Assembly: GCA_021833085.1 (NCBI GenBank)
Contig: JAKBGL010000005.1
Coordinates: 1 to 23,198, forward strand
Direction: 5' to 3'
Length of the DNA stretch: 23,198 bases
Source of the DNA: Actinomycetes bacterium
Lineage (GTDB): Bacteria; Actinomycetota; Acidimicrobiia; Acidimicrobiales; Acidimicrobiaceae
Within the stretch, counting starts at the first letter, position 1, and the number at the start of each line of letters is the position of its first letter. Shown here one piece after another: positions 8,581-16,796 of the stretch. The position numbers and the translations under genes are program-made. The notes below the pieces were generated by a model. It was not told the origin of the DNA. It saw only the letters and a program-made list of their open reading frames with translations, and made no database searches.

Positions 8581-9947
8581 TATCTATCCACCTCCCCCAT
8601 CACTGGATCTACCGACGAGATAACCGCAACAGAATCCGCAATCAACCCACCGTGCAACATGACAGGAAGTGATTGAAGATTGACAAACGAAGGTGCACGA
8701 ACGTGTACGCGATACGGTCGGTTCTCTCCACTTGAAACTATATAGCATCCCAGTTCTCCACGAGGAGACTCTATAGCCACATAGCTTTCTCCAGCAGGAA
8801 CCCGATAACCCTCAGTATGTAGTTTAAAGTGATGTATCAGTGCCTCCATAGACTCGTCAATACGCGCTCTAGGCGGTGGTGTAACTTTACGATCCAAGGT
8901 TTTATACGCACCCGGGGGCATCTTTTCTATCACCTGTTCTACGATCCGGACCGACTCAAGAATCTCGTTCAATCGCACAGAGTAACGATCATACGTATCG
9001 CCGACGGAACCAACGATAACGTCAAAGTCAACTTGATCGTAGTATAGGTACGGCATTGTTTTTCTTAGGTCCCACGGAATTCCGGTAGCTCTTAGTATCG
9101 GACCAGTCGCCGATAGGGCAAGAGCCTGCTCTTGAGTCATGACGCCTACACCTTCGACACGTTCTCTAAAGATGGGCTGACCTGTCAAAAGTTCTTGATA
9201 CTCTTCAACTCGAAAAGGAATCGTCTCACATATTGCCACTACATCGTCGTACCATCCATCCGGCAGGTCCGCCGCAACACCACCTGGACGGATGTAGTTA
9301 TGGTTCATTCTGAGGCCCGTCACTTTTTCCAAGAACCCAAGGATAAGCTCCCGCTCACGAAATCCATATATCATCATCGAAGTAGAGCCAAGATCCATTC
9401 CATTAGTCGCCATCCACATAACATGAGAGGAGATCCTGTTCAACTCCGACATCAGCATTCGAATCCATGTCGCCCGCGGCGGTATTTCGAGGTCCATAAG
9501 TGACTCCACTGCCAAAGAGTAGACCAGTTCATTATTGAGTGGCGAAAGGTAGTCCATCCGCGTGACGTTGGTAGATCCTTGCATGAAAGTGAGCATCTCT
9601 GCAGTTTTTTCCATACCTGTGTGAAGGTAGCCAATAACCGGCTTGGATCTAAGAATCGTCTCACCGTCAAGCTCCATCATGATACGAAGAACGCCATGTG
9701 TTGATGGGTGCTGAGGACCCATGTTTATAATCATGGTTTCATCGTCAGGAATTGAGTCAAGGTCAACCTCGTCAAGGTCAACCCCGTCTCCTTCCGGAAC
9801 TCTCAGTACATAACCTTCCTCAAGATAAAACTCCTCCATTTGAGTTTCCTGCTTTGGTCTTAGTTCCTGAGGGCCCTCTGAGGTCTCTTTGACAAAGAGA
9901 CCTAACACACCTTCGTTAGTTTCCGTTCCTCTCTGGTCCTGTGTCAT
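8580..9947 (-). CDS. nuoD: NADH-quinone oxidoreductase subunit D (49-kDa, quinone-site subunit)
   Basis: A complex I subunit lining the quinone pocket with NuoB and NuoH; it is related to the large subunit of [NiFe] hydrogenases but lacks the Ni ligands. The signature GPQHPSTHG is at 77-85, followed by GYLHTGMEK and the YLSPLNNE region. It ends with the conserved LPVMLHGGLIADSVAVISSV segment, close to the usual C-terminus. At 455 residues it carries a longer, acidic N-terminal extension than most relatives. The ATG at 9947 overlaps the nuoC stop (ATGA), but its nearest GAGG is about 13 nt away. An in-frame ATG at 9839 has AGGA at 7 nt spacing, so the true start is uncertain. The gene is separate from nuoC, unlike the E. 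coli fusion. Confidence 0.96.
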   Translation of the reverse strand: MTQDQRGTETNEGVLGLFVKETSEGPQELRPKQETQMEEFYLEEGYVLRVPEGDGVDLDEVDLDSIPDDETMIINMGPQHPSTHGVLRIMMELDGETILRSKPVIGYLHTGMEKTAEMLTFMQGSTNVTRMDYLSPLNNELVYSLAVESLMDLEIPPRATWIRMLMSELNRISSHVMWMATNGMDLGSTSMMIYGFRERELILGFLEKVTGLRMNHNYIRPGGVAADLPDGWYDDVVAICETIPFRVEEYQELLTGQPIFRERVEGVGVMTQEQALALSATGPILRATGIPWDLRKTMPYLYYDQVDFDVIVGSVGDTYDRYSVRLNEILESVRIVEQVIEKMPPGAYKTLDRKVTPPPRARIDESMEALIHHFKLHTEGYRVPAGESYVAIESPRGELGCYIVSSGENRPYRVHVRAPSFVNLQSLPVMLHGGLIADSVAVISSVDPVMGEVDR

Positions 9948-10402
9948 CTCGTTGTCTTTACCTCTTTGAACTGGACTGGCACTCTTCCTGGAGCGTAGTC
10001 TTTACGAAGTGGATGTCCTTCCCATCCTTCTGGCATCAATATTCGCGTCAGATCAGGATGTCCTCTGAAAACGATTCCAAAGAGGTCATACACCTCTCGC
10101 TCCATGGCCTCAGATCCTGGATACTCTCTAAAGATCGAGTCGACCCATGGATCATCATCTGGAACTTGAACCCGGATTCTTAGCCGCTTTCTCTTTGACA
10201 GCGACAATAGGTTCACAACCACCTCAAAGCGCTGTGCCTCTACGTCTTCTGGCAGTGATCGATCTTTGAACTCTAAAAAGTCAACCGCGGTTAGGTCTGC
10301 ACACATCTCAAATCCTTGCGACCGAAGAGTTTGGACAAAGTTGAGGTATTCGGACCGTCTAACAAAAACAACGGAGTGATCTATATCCAAGCTTTCACTC
10401 AC
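9944..10402 (-). CDS. nuoC: NADH-quinone oxidoreductase subunit C (30-kDa subunit)
   Basis: A peripheral-arm subunit of complex I that stabilises the NuoB/NuoD/NuoI junction. The 30-kDa signature is clear: [20 protein letters not shown] (102-121), then [15 protein letters not shown] (122-136). At 152 residues it is on the short side for the family. Its GTG start lies inside the 3' end of nuoB (8-nt overlap), with AGGA 7 nt upstream. The nuoD start overlaps its stop by 4 nt. Confidence 0.95.
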   Translation of the reverse strand: MSESLDIDHSVVFVRRSEYLNFVQTLRSQGFEMCADLTAVDFLEFKDRSLPEDVEAQRFEVVVNLLSLSKRKRLRIRVQVPDDDPWVDSIFREYPGSEAMEREVYDLFGIVFRGHPDLTRILMPEGWEGHPLRKDYAPGRVPVQFKEVKTTR

Positions 10403-10994
10403 CTTCTTGTCCTAAGTATTCGTCCGTCGTAGCGTGAATACTTCGTATGCGAGTTGGAGTAATAAATCTCCCTGAACTTGATCGAATCTGTTCTTCTGGA
10501 CTAGTCAACCACTCTTGATCGTTGCGTCGAGCTATGGGTCCCGTTCGCACTTTATCGTGCAAAGTTAATATTGCATGGATCAGCGTCTCTGGTCCAGGAG
10601 GACACCCGGGAGCATAGACATCAACAGGGACGATCTGATCGACACCTTGGACGATTGCATAGTTGTTGAAGATGCCTCCAGTCGAAGCGCAGACTCCCAT
10701 CGAGATAACCCACTTCGGTTCCATCATTTGGTCGTATACTTGTCGCAAAACCGGTGCCATCTTCTGCGAGACTCGTCCCGCTACAATCATCAGGTCAGCC
10801 TGTCGTGGCGATGCTCGAAATACTTCCATGCCAAAACGGGCGAGATCAAAGTCAGCCGCTCCCGCAGACATCATTTCAATTGCGCAGCAAGCCAGTCCAA
10901 AAGTCGCTGGCCACATAGACGCTTGCCTTGCCCACTGCACAAGGCTCTCGAGCTGCCCGGTGAGAAAGTTATGGCTTAGATCCTCTAGACCCAT
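10395..10994 (-). CDS. nuoB: NADH-quinone oxidoreductase subunit B (N2 cluster)
   Basis: This subunit carries cluster N2, which donates electrons directly to quinone. The four ligand cysteines are present: adjacent C36-C37 in [10 protein letters not shown], then C102 in MGVCASTGG and C131 in [10 protein letters not shown]. The neighbouring conserved segment [14 protein letters not shown] is intact. At 199 residues it has about 40 extra polar residues at the C-terminus. The ATG is 3 nt after the nuoA stop; GAGG lies about 11 nt upstream. Confidence 0.97.
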   Translation of the reverse strand: MGLEDLSHNFLTGQLESLVQWARQASMWPATFGLACCAIEMMSAGAADFDLARFGMEVFRASPRQADLMIVAGRVSQKMAPVLRQVYDQMMEPKWVISMGVCASTGGIFNNYAIVQGVDQIVPVDVYAPGCPPGPETLIHAILTLHDKVRTGPIARRNDQEWLTSPEEQIRSSSGRFITPTRIRSIHATTDEYLGQEGE

Positions 10995-10997
10995 CTT

Positions 10998-11438
10998 CTA
11001 CGCCGCCTCTATGTCAACAGATTTTTGTACTTCCTTAGCAACCAAGGTGTCCTCTGGTTCGACTAGAGGTTCAACTCGCTTCTGAGGTCCCCAGTTCAGG
11101 GCACCGTTCCCAATTAGATAAACAAAGGAGGCAAAAACTATAACTGCAAAGACTACGATCTCTACAAAACCGAAGGTAGCAAGCTGTTTAAAGTCTGCTG
11201 CCCACGGATATAGAAATACAATCTCAATATCAAAGACTATAAAGATCATCGCCACCAAGTAAAACCTGACTGGGAAACGCTCGGCCGGGGCGTTACGCGG
11301 TACAATTCCGCACTCATATGGTGCTCCTTTAGCCTGGGTAGGTCGTTTCGGTGCGAATATAGCTGAAGCGACAAATGAACCAGCTGCGAAAAGCGTCGCC
11401 AATATCGCCATAAATAAAATTGGCATGTACTGTGCCAA
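10998..11438 (-). CDS. nuoA: NADH-quinone oxidoreductase subunit A, first gene of the nuo operon
   Basis: A small membrane subunit at the hinge of complex I (146 residues) with three transmembrane helices at roughly 5-29, 62-84 and 90-112. The family loop motif YECGI, with its conserved Cys, and [20 protein letters not shown] (62-81) with membrane acids are present. The C-terminal tail is longer than in E. coli. The start is TTG, with GAGGAGG only 4 nt upstream. The alternative ATG four codons later sits 16 nt from that site, so TTG is preferred. It is the promoter-proximal gene, divergent from the flavoprotein gene across a 199-nt region. Confidence 0.95.
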   Translation of the reverse strand: MAQYMPILFMAILATLFAAGSFVASAIFAPKRPTQAKGAPYECGIVPRNAPAERFPVRFYLVAMIFIVFDIEIVFLYPWAADFKQLATFGFVEIVVFAVIVFASFVYLIGNGALNWGPQKRVEPLVEPEDTLVAKEVQKSVDIEAA

Positions 11439-11637
11439 TGTTCCTCCTCTAACATCGTCGATGTAGTCTCGCAGGTCCGCTTGGACCGCTCAATCCACAA
11501 CTACACCCTACATACTTACAAAATTTGACGAACTCACCAAATTTGCATAAGTTATCACATTGGAGAGTGCTATATCTCAGCAAATAACATTACCGCCCTA
11601 TGTTGGCTTATCTCTTTACGTGCCTTAGGTTGTAACC
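11439..11637. promoter_or_regulatory. Divergent control region between nuoA and the GGR-family gene
   Basis: This 199-nt A+T-rich region must hold the promoters of the nuo operon (minus) and the flavoprotein gene (plus). The nuoA leader has two short inverted repeats. ACATCG-T-CGATGT lies at 11452-11464, and GGTCC/GGACC with a 4-nt loop lies at 11474-11487. A weak minus-strand promoter candidate is TTGGTG-16 nt-TAAGTA at about 11518-11545. On the plus strand a better candidate abuts the GTG start (separate entry). I do not recognise a riboswitch. Confidence 0.6.
11603..11631 (+). promoter_or_regulatory. Candidate promoter for a leaderless GGR-family mRNA
   Basis: The -35 TTGGCT (11603-11608), a 17-nt spacer and the -10 TAGGTT (11626-11631, TANNNT type) end 6 nt before the GTG start. 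The expected transcription start would therefore fall on or next to the start codon. The gene has no convincing Shine-Dalgarno. Leaderless mRNAs are common in actinobacteria; the assignment here is inferred from spacing only. Confidence 0.45.
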
Positions 11638-12906
11638 GTGAGTACTTCAAGAATAGACACCACCGTAGCGATAGTCGGAGCAGGACCATCAGGTGCTAGC
11701 GCAGCTTATTGGCTCGCAATTAGAGACATACCTACTGTTGTCCTGGAAAAAAAACATTTTCCACGAGAAAAAGCATGTGGAGACGGCTTAACGCCTCGTA
11801 GTGTAGTTCAACTCGAGGCTATGGGGTTAGGGGGGTTTTTGAAGAGCAAACATCTTTACTATGGTCTAAGAGCAAAGGCTTACGGGAAAGCGCTTGAGAT
11901 ACCATGGCCCAAAAGTCCGGAGTACCCTGATCATGGGTATGTGGTCACAAGGTACGAACTTGATCAGGCTATAGCTGAAAATGCAGTTACCGCTGGTGCA
12001 GAGGTTCTACAGGGGTATGAAGTCGTAGAGGCTACGCGATCGAAAGGCTCACGTATTGAGTCTCTAGTCGCCAAGGACAAAGACAGTGGCAAAGTGGTTG
12101 AGATTTCTGCGCAGTACTTCGTACTAGCCGAAGGGGCCAACTCTCGTATAGCCCGTTCCCTTGGCGTCGCCAGAGATAGAAACGAACCAATGGGCATGGC
12201 GATTAGGAGTTACTATAACACAGATCGATCCAATGAGCCTTGGATCGAATCCCAGATGGACTTGAAAGACGAACATGGCCATGTAATCCCTGGATACGGC
12301 TGGGTGTTCCCCCTCGGTGACGGTCGAGTCAACGTAGGCTTTGGACTTCTTACAAATTCAGATAGATGGCGATCAATCAACACAACTCACGCACTTGAGC
12401 GCTACGTGACCGAGATAGGTCCTGATTGGGGAATATCTACAACAAATGGTTCAAAACCTATCGGCGGCAAGTTGCAGATGGGACACGCCGTATCTCCAAG
12501 GTCAGGTTCAAATTTTCTGCTCGTTGGAGATACCGTTGGCTCGATAAATCCCTTTAATGGCGAAGGCATCTCTTATGCTCTAGAGACCGGAAGGCTCGGT
12601 GCCGACGTCATAAGTTACGTCCTCTCACATCCAAATACCGATCTATCCAGACTGTACAATTCTAAATTACACGGAGCCTATGGCAACTACTACGCCCTAG
12701 CAAAGAGATTCGTCAAGCTCATCTCAGAACCAAAAATCATGGCGCCCGCAATCTGGATGGCAACACGAAACGAACGACTAATGACACCTTTAGTCACGGT
12801 CATGGCAAATCTTTTTAGCATACAAGATCCACAGGTGGGGGACAAACTCTACAAGTACGTCGAAAGATTAGCTTCATTAGCTCGGGTTGCTAAGACCCAC
12901 TCGTAG
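11638..12906 (+). CDS. Geranylgeranyl-reductase-family FAD-dependent oxidoreductase (possible menaquinone side-chain reductase)
   Basis: A 422-residue flavoprotein of the GGR/MenJ-like family, which saturates double bonds of polyprenyl chains (archaeal lipids, chlorophyll phytyl, menaquinone). It has the N-terminal Rossmann motif GAGPSG (14-19) with the distal acid E37. The family CGDGLTPRS segment is at 47-55. A middle segment GYGWVFPLGDGRVNVGFG (219-236) follows, and the second FAD motif LLVGDTVGSINPFNGEG lies at about 294-310. There is no signal peptide; it is probably membrane-associated in the cytoplasm. It sits divergently beside nuoA. Streptomyces also carries a GGR-family gene near nuoA, and a homologue (MenJ) partly saturates menaquinone in mycobacteria. 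The quinone substrate is thus a plausible inference, not proven. It starts with GTG and ends overlapping hemL tail-to-tail. Confidence 0.88.
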   Translation: MSTSRIDTTVAIVGAGPSGASAAYWLAIRDIPTVVLEKKHFPREKACGDGLTPRSVVQLEAMGLGGFLKSKHLYYGLRAKAYGKALEIPWPKSPEYPDHGYVVTRYELDQAIAENAVTAGAEVLQGYEVVEATRSKGSRIESLVAKDKDSGKVVEISAQYFVLAEGANSRIARSLGVARDRNEPMGMAIRSYYNTDRSNEPWIESQMDLKDEHGHVIPGYGWVFPLGDGRVNVGFGLLTNSDRWRSINTTHALERYVTEIGPDWGISTTNGSKPIGGKLQMGHAVSPRSGSNFLLVGDTVGSINPFNGEGISYALETGRLGADVISYVLSHPNTDLSRLYNSKLHGAYGNYYALAKRFVKLISEPKIMAPAIWMATRNERLMTPLVTVMANLFSIQDPQVGDKLYKYVERLASLARVAKTHS

Positions 12907-14191
12907 GCGCCAGTTTAGATCTCCATGCAGACCAGGCTTGAGCTGCGGCCGCAGAAGCAAGGTCGACTGTAAGTTCAATATCGTCCCAACTGTGAGCCAG
13001 AGAAGGAAACATAACCTCGTAAGGTCCAGGCGCTAGGGCAACACCTCTTTGCAACATTGCATGAAAGAAATATGGATATGCGCCACCTGCTACTGACTCC
13101 TTCGCCTGTACATAGTTGGTAACTATATCGTCGCTGAAAAATAAGGAAAGCAATGGTCCAAATCGCTGGATCTGAACTGAGAACCCTGCATCAGTTAATA
13201 CTTTTTCAAGACCTTCGGCCAAGAACTTACTTCGACCATCGAGCATTGAGTAGGAAGATTCATCTAGCGATTCCAACACAACCAAACCAGCAGCCGTAGC
13301 AACCGGATTTCCCGATAAAGTACCTGCTTGATAGATTGAACCCAACGGAGCAAGGCCTTCCATAAGGTCTCTTCGACCCGCCAATGCGCCTATCGGAAGA
13401 CCCCCTCCAATCACCTTTCCAAAACAAAAAAGATCAGGAGTGACGTCGATAATGTCAGTTATACCCCCTCTAGCCACTCGAAAACCCGTAATTACCTCAT
13501 CAAAAATTAAGAGTGCTCCAACACGATCACACTCTCGACGTAAACCCTCTAAAAAACCGTCTTTGGGAGAAACCAGTCCCATGTTTGCTGCCACAGGTTC
13601 TACGATTACACACGCGGTCTCGTCATCCAATACCGGGATTTCATTGTAAGGAACGACCAAAGTATCGGCAACCGCTCCTTGGGAAACTCCAGCGGAGCCA
13701 GCTAGCCCTAGTGCCGCCACACCCGAACCAGAGGCAGTTAACAACTGATCCGAGTGGCCATGATAGCATCCGTCAAACTTTACGACCTTATTCCTACCTG
13801 TAACACCTCTAGCCAGTCGTAGCGCAGTCATTGTCGCTTCTGTCCCTGACGATACCAGGCGCACCATATCGACACCTCGTACTCTTCGAACGACCTCTTC
13901 AGCTAGTAACACTTCTCCCTCTGTCGGAGCGCCAAAAGTAGTACCTTTCTCCGCTGCCTGAGAGATCGCACGAGTAACCCTAGAGTCGCTATGACCCAAA
14001 ATGGATGCACCGTACGACTGCACGTAGTCTATGTACCCTCGTCCGTTTAGATCATAAACATATGCGCCCTTCGCTCGTTGCACGAAGTAAGGCACCCCAC
14101 CGACTGCAGCGAACGATCTTACCGGAGAGTTCACACCCCCAGGAATAACAGTCGTAGCCCGCTCCCACATAGCCATATTCAAGTCATTCAT
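12890..14191 (-). CDS. hemL: Glutamate-1-semialdehyde 2,1-aminomutase
   Basis: Converts glutamate-1-semialdehyde to 5-aminolevulinate, the second step of the C5 haem pathway; a cytosolic PLP enzyme. Its 433 residues match the family length. Key segments are MVRLVSSGTEATMTALRLAR (109-128), KFDGCYHGHSD (138-148) and LLIFDEVITGFRVARGG (227-243). The PLP lysine K259 sits in FGKVIGGGLPIGALAG. The ATG has GGAGG 5 nt upstream. It is the last gene of the hem cluster, 51 nt after hemB. Its stop lies 17 nt inside the opposing flavoprotein gene, leaving no dedicated terminator between them. Confidence 0.97.
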   Translation of the reverse strand: MNDLNMAMWERATTVIPGGVNSPVRSFAAVGGVPYFVQRAKGAYVYDLNGRGYIDYVQSYGASILGHSDSRVTRAISQAAEKGTTFGAPTEGEVLLAEEVVRRVRGVDMVRLVSSGTEATMTALRLARGVTGRNKVVKFDGCYHGHSDQLLTASGSGVAALGLAGSAGVSQGAVADTLVVPYNEIPVLDDETACVIVEPVAANMGLVSPKDGFLEGLRRECDRVGALLIFDEVITGFRVARGGITDIIDVTPDLFCFGKVIGGGLPIGALAGRRDLMEGLAPLGSIYQAGTLSGNPVATAAGLVVLESLDESSYSMLDGRSKFLAEGLEKVLTDAGFSVQIQRFGPLLSLFFSDDIVTNYVQAKESVAGGAYPYFFHAMLQRGVALAPGPYEVMFPSLAHSWDDIELTVDLASAAAAQAWSAWRSKLAPTSGS

Positions 14192-14242
14192 AGTTTCCTC
14201 CAGATTTTGTGCGCTTCTAGGGTTTCAGCCTGTAACTGCACG

Positions 14243-15220
14243 TCAGATTCTTCTCGCGATATCTTTCGCAAAGTAGCTAATTATAAGGTCAGCCCCTGCT
14301 CGCTTTATTGCATACATCTGTTCTAAAGCTACAGCCTCACCATCTATCCATCCCAAGCTAGAAGCGGCTTTGATCATCGCGTATTCACCCGATACGTGGT
14401 AAGCACATAGTGGCAGATCTACAACTTCTCTAACTCGACTTATAACGTCTAAATAAGTTATGGCAGGTTTTACCATCACAATATCAGCACCTTCGGACAC
14501 GTCTAAAAACACCTCTTTGAGAGACTCGCGAGCGTTCCTATAGTCTTGCTGATAACTTCGACGATCACCTCCATCGGCTATCCGAACGTTTACTGCATCC
14601 CTAAACGGACCATATAGTCCAGACGCATACTTGGCAGAGTAAGCCAGTATTCCCACATCTTTAAATTCACTCTTGTCCAACACCGAGCGAATCGCTTGAA
14701 CCTGTCCGTCCATCATTCCAGACGGTGCAACAAAATGTACTCCAGCCTCCGCCTGAGACAGAGCTATTTTTTGATATAACTCCAGCGTGGAGTCGTTGTC
14801 TACACGACCATTTCGATCCACCAATCCACAGTGGCCGTGATCTGTATACTCGTCAAGACATAAGTCCGCAAAGATAACGATGTCATCTCCGAAACTATTA
14901 CGAACCTCTCGCACTGCTTTTTGAACTACTCCATCTCGTGCATACGCTCCTGATCCCAGTGAATTCTTATGGACTGGAACGCCAAAGATAATGACAGCTT
15001 TGATACCAGCTTCATAACATTGTTTTATATCTTGAATGATAGATGAAAGTGAATGTTGGTAAACGCCGTCTAAGGAGGCTATTCCTTGCGGTTCCGTTGC
15101 GTCTTCAAGAACGAAGTAGGGCATTATAAAGTCTGACGGACTCAATTTTGACTCGGCAACTAAGTCGCGAAGCGCGGGAGTACTACGAAGACGTCTAGGG
15201 CGATGAGATAGATAAGTCAT
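14243..15220 (-). CDS. hemB: Delta-aminolevulinic acid dehydratase (porphobilinogen synthase)
   Basis: Condenses two 5-aminolevulinate molecules to porphobilinogen. Its 325 residues form the usual TIM-barrel length. The Schiff-base lysine pair is K197 in LAYSAKYASGLYGPFRDA and K251 in VMVKPAITYLDVI. The metal-site motif reads DLCLDEYTDHGHCG: C121 and C131 remain but the middle ligand position is D123. This resembles the mixed Cys/Asp type known in other actinobacteria rather than the three-Cys zinc site. The ATG at 15220 is the only start compatible with the conserved RPRRLR N-terminus. No Shine-Dalgarno is visible, and a TAAGTT lies 9 nt upstream, so separate leaderless transcription is possible. 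Confidence 0.97.
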   Translation of the reverse strand: MTYLSHRPRRLRSTPALRDLVAESKLSPSDFIMPYFVLEDATEPQGIASLDGVYQHSLSSIIQDIKQCYEAGIKAVIIFGVPVHKNSLGSGAYARDGVVQKAVREVRNSFGDDIVIFADLCLDEYTDHGHCGLVDRNGRVDNDSTLELYQKIALSQAEAGVHFVAPSGMMDGQVQAIRSVLDKSEFKDVGILAYSAKYASGLYGPFRDAVNVRIADGGDRRSYQQDYRNARESLKEVFLDVSEGADIVMVKPAITYLDVISRVREVVDLPLCAYHVSGEYAMIKAASSLGWIDGEAVALEQMYAIKRAGADLIISYFAKDIARRI

Positions 15221-15290
15221 GATTTATAAAACTTAGCAAACTAATTCGTCAAGACGATAAATATCTGTGTCCAAAGGTGGAACTTAGACA

Positions 15291-16781
15291 TTAGAACATC
15301 CCGGATTTGCGGTTGCGCACCCACCAGAGCTTTGTAGCCTCAACCAAGCCAGCAAAGTCATAAATTTCACTGACAAAGGCCGGGGTAAAGCCTAACTCCT
15401 TAACCTTTTCAGCCGTAATGGGGCCTATCACCCCAATGGGCACCTGACCTAGCGCTGCCCCAAATGATCGGTGAAATCCCTCAACCGCGGATGGCGACGC
15501 GAAGAGAACTAGGTCCTGTTTTGTTATCAGGTCGATCTTGTCATAGATCACGTGACTGGTCTCGTAAGCCTCCACTACCTCTACGTTCCATCCCTTTTTG
15601 CGAAGTCCCATAGGAACGACGTCTCGCGCCACCTTTGCACGCGGTAGCAAAATTTTATTGTCCGAGTCTTTGGGATAGGGAAACTCTTCAATAAAGGTCT
15701 CGCCCACATACCGAGTTGGCACAAAATCTACACCAACTCGGTAAGCGAGAACTGTGTCTTTGGTACCTGAACCGATCGCTGCAACCTTGACACCTCCAAG
15801 TCTCCTTAGATCTCCGAGCGCATCAAACGTCCTGTTAACGGAGGTGGAGGACGTAAAAACAGTCCACTCGTAACTTCGAATTCGTTCTAACGCCCCGTGA
15901 AGTGACTCTCCTTGGTCAGACGGATTCGAGATCGATATTGTCGGAAGTCTTACGACTTCGGCGCCAAGTTCCTCCAGAGAACGTGAAAGGCGGTCTTCAC
16001 CGACAGCCCGTGTAACTACGGCCTTCAGCCCAAAGAGCGGTCTAGTGTGAAGCCATGAGAAATCTAATTCGGCCACGTTGCCAATAACCATGACTGCAGG
16101 GGATTCAACCTGTAGAGCACCTAACTCAGAGAGAGTCGTTCGTAAGACCCGCTGAAAAGCAGTGGTACCTTTATAGATCACCGCAGTAGGAGTTAGCGGG
16201 TCCATTCCGACCCTACGTAGCTCTTCTGATATCTCTGCTCGGTGCGCCACTCCCATCAAGACGACGAGAGTAAGGCCACATCGATGCAGTGCGTCCCAGT
16301 CGTATGTGAGACGTTCACCAAAACGGCCATGACCCGTCACCACTACATATCCTTGAGCGACACCCCGATGAGTTAGTGATATACCGCCAAATAAAGGGGC
16401 ACCGTTCACTGAAGAAACCCCAGGGACAACTTCAAAGCTTATCTCAGCAGCTTTTAAAGCTTCCGCTTCCTCGCCTCCTCGCCCAAAGACAAACGGATCC
16501 CCGCCCTTTAGTCTCACTATATATCGATGTTTTGAAGCCAAATCCACTAGCAGTTCATTGATATCACTTTGATTAGTGGGTCGCCCTGGCTGTTTTCCAA
16601 CGTCGATTAGCACTGCAGAAGGCTGACACAGCTGGAGAACAGACTGCGAAACAAGGTAGTCATAAACCACAACATCGGCTCTGTCTAGAACCTCTAAGGC
16701 GCGCAAAGTCAATAGCTCCTTGCGACCTGGTCCAGCACCGACTAGATAGACTACCCCAGATTTCGAACTTTGGTTATCCAC
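15291..16781 (-). CDS. cobA/hemD: Fused uroporphyrinogen-III C-methyltransferase / uroporphyrinogen-III synthase
   Basis: A bifunctional 496-residue enzyme. Residues 1-240 are SUMT (CobA), which methylates uroporphyrinogen III to precorrin-2 for sirohaem and B12. Motifs are VGAGPG (14-19), VRLKGGDPFVFGRGGEEA (89-106), PGVSSVNGAPLFGGISLTHR (120-139) and LVVLMGVAHR (172-181). Residues from about 248 to 496 form HemD, which closes and inverts hydroxymethylbilane to uroporphyrinogen III. HemD sequences are poorly conserved, but VFTSSTSVNRTFDAL and LVLFASPSAVEGF match its pattern. The GTG start has GGAG 7 nt upstream and lies 15 nt after the hemC stop. This fusion is common in actinobacteria and clostridia. 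Confidence 0.95.
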   Translation of the reverse strand: MDNQSSKSGVVYLVGAGPGRKELLTLRALEVLDRADVVVYDYLVSQSVLQLCQPSAVLIDVGKQPGRPTNQSDINELLVDLASKHRYIVRLKGGDPFVFGRGGEEAEALKAAEISFEVVPGVSSVNGAPLFGGISLTHRGVAQGYVVVTGHGRFGERLTYDWDALHRCGLTLVVLMGVAHRAEISEELRRVGMDPLTPTAVIYKGTTAFQRVLRTTLSELGALQVESPAVMVIGNVAELDFSWLHTRPLFGLKAVVTRAVGEDRLSRSLEELGAEVVRLPTISISNPSDQGESLHGALERIRSYEWTVFTSSTSVNRTFDALGDLRRLGGVKVAAIGSGTKDTVLAYRVGVDFVPTRYVGETFIEEFPYPKDSDNKILLPRAKVARDVVPMGLRKKGWNVEVVEAYETSHVIYDKIDLITKQDLVLFASPSAVEGFHRSFGAALGQVPIGVIGPITAEKVKELGFTPAFVSEIYDFAGLVEATKLWWVRNRKSGMF

Positions 16782-16796
16782 CGAAAAACTCCGCCC

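Noticed and set aside
11543..11560. Second Rex-like site in the nuoA control region
   Set aside because: Only 9 of 14 consensus positions match, a level expected many times by chance in a window this long.
15223..15252. TTGACG-18-TATAAA promoter for hemB
   Set aside because: The hexamers look good, but the -10 ends only 2 nt before the ATG, so transcription would start inside the coding sequence, and no later start codon fits the family N-terminus.
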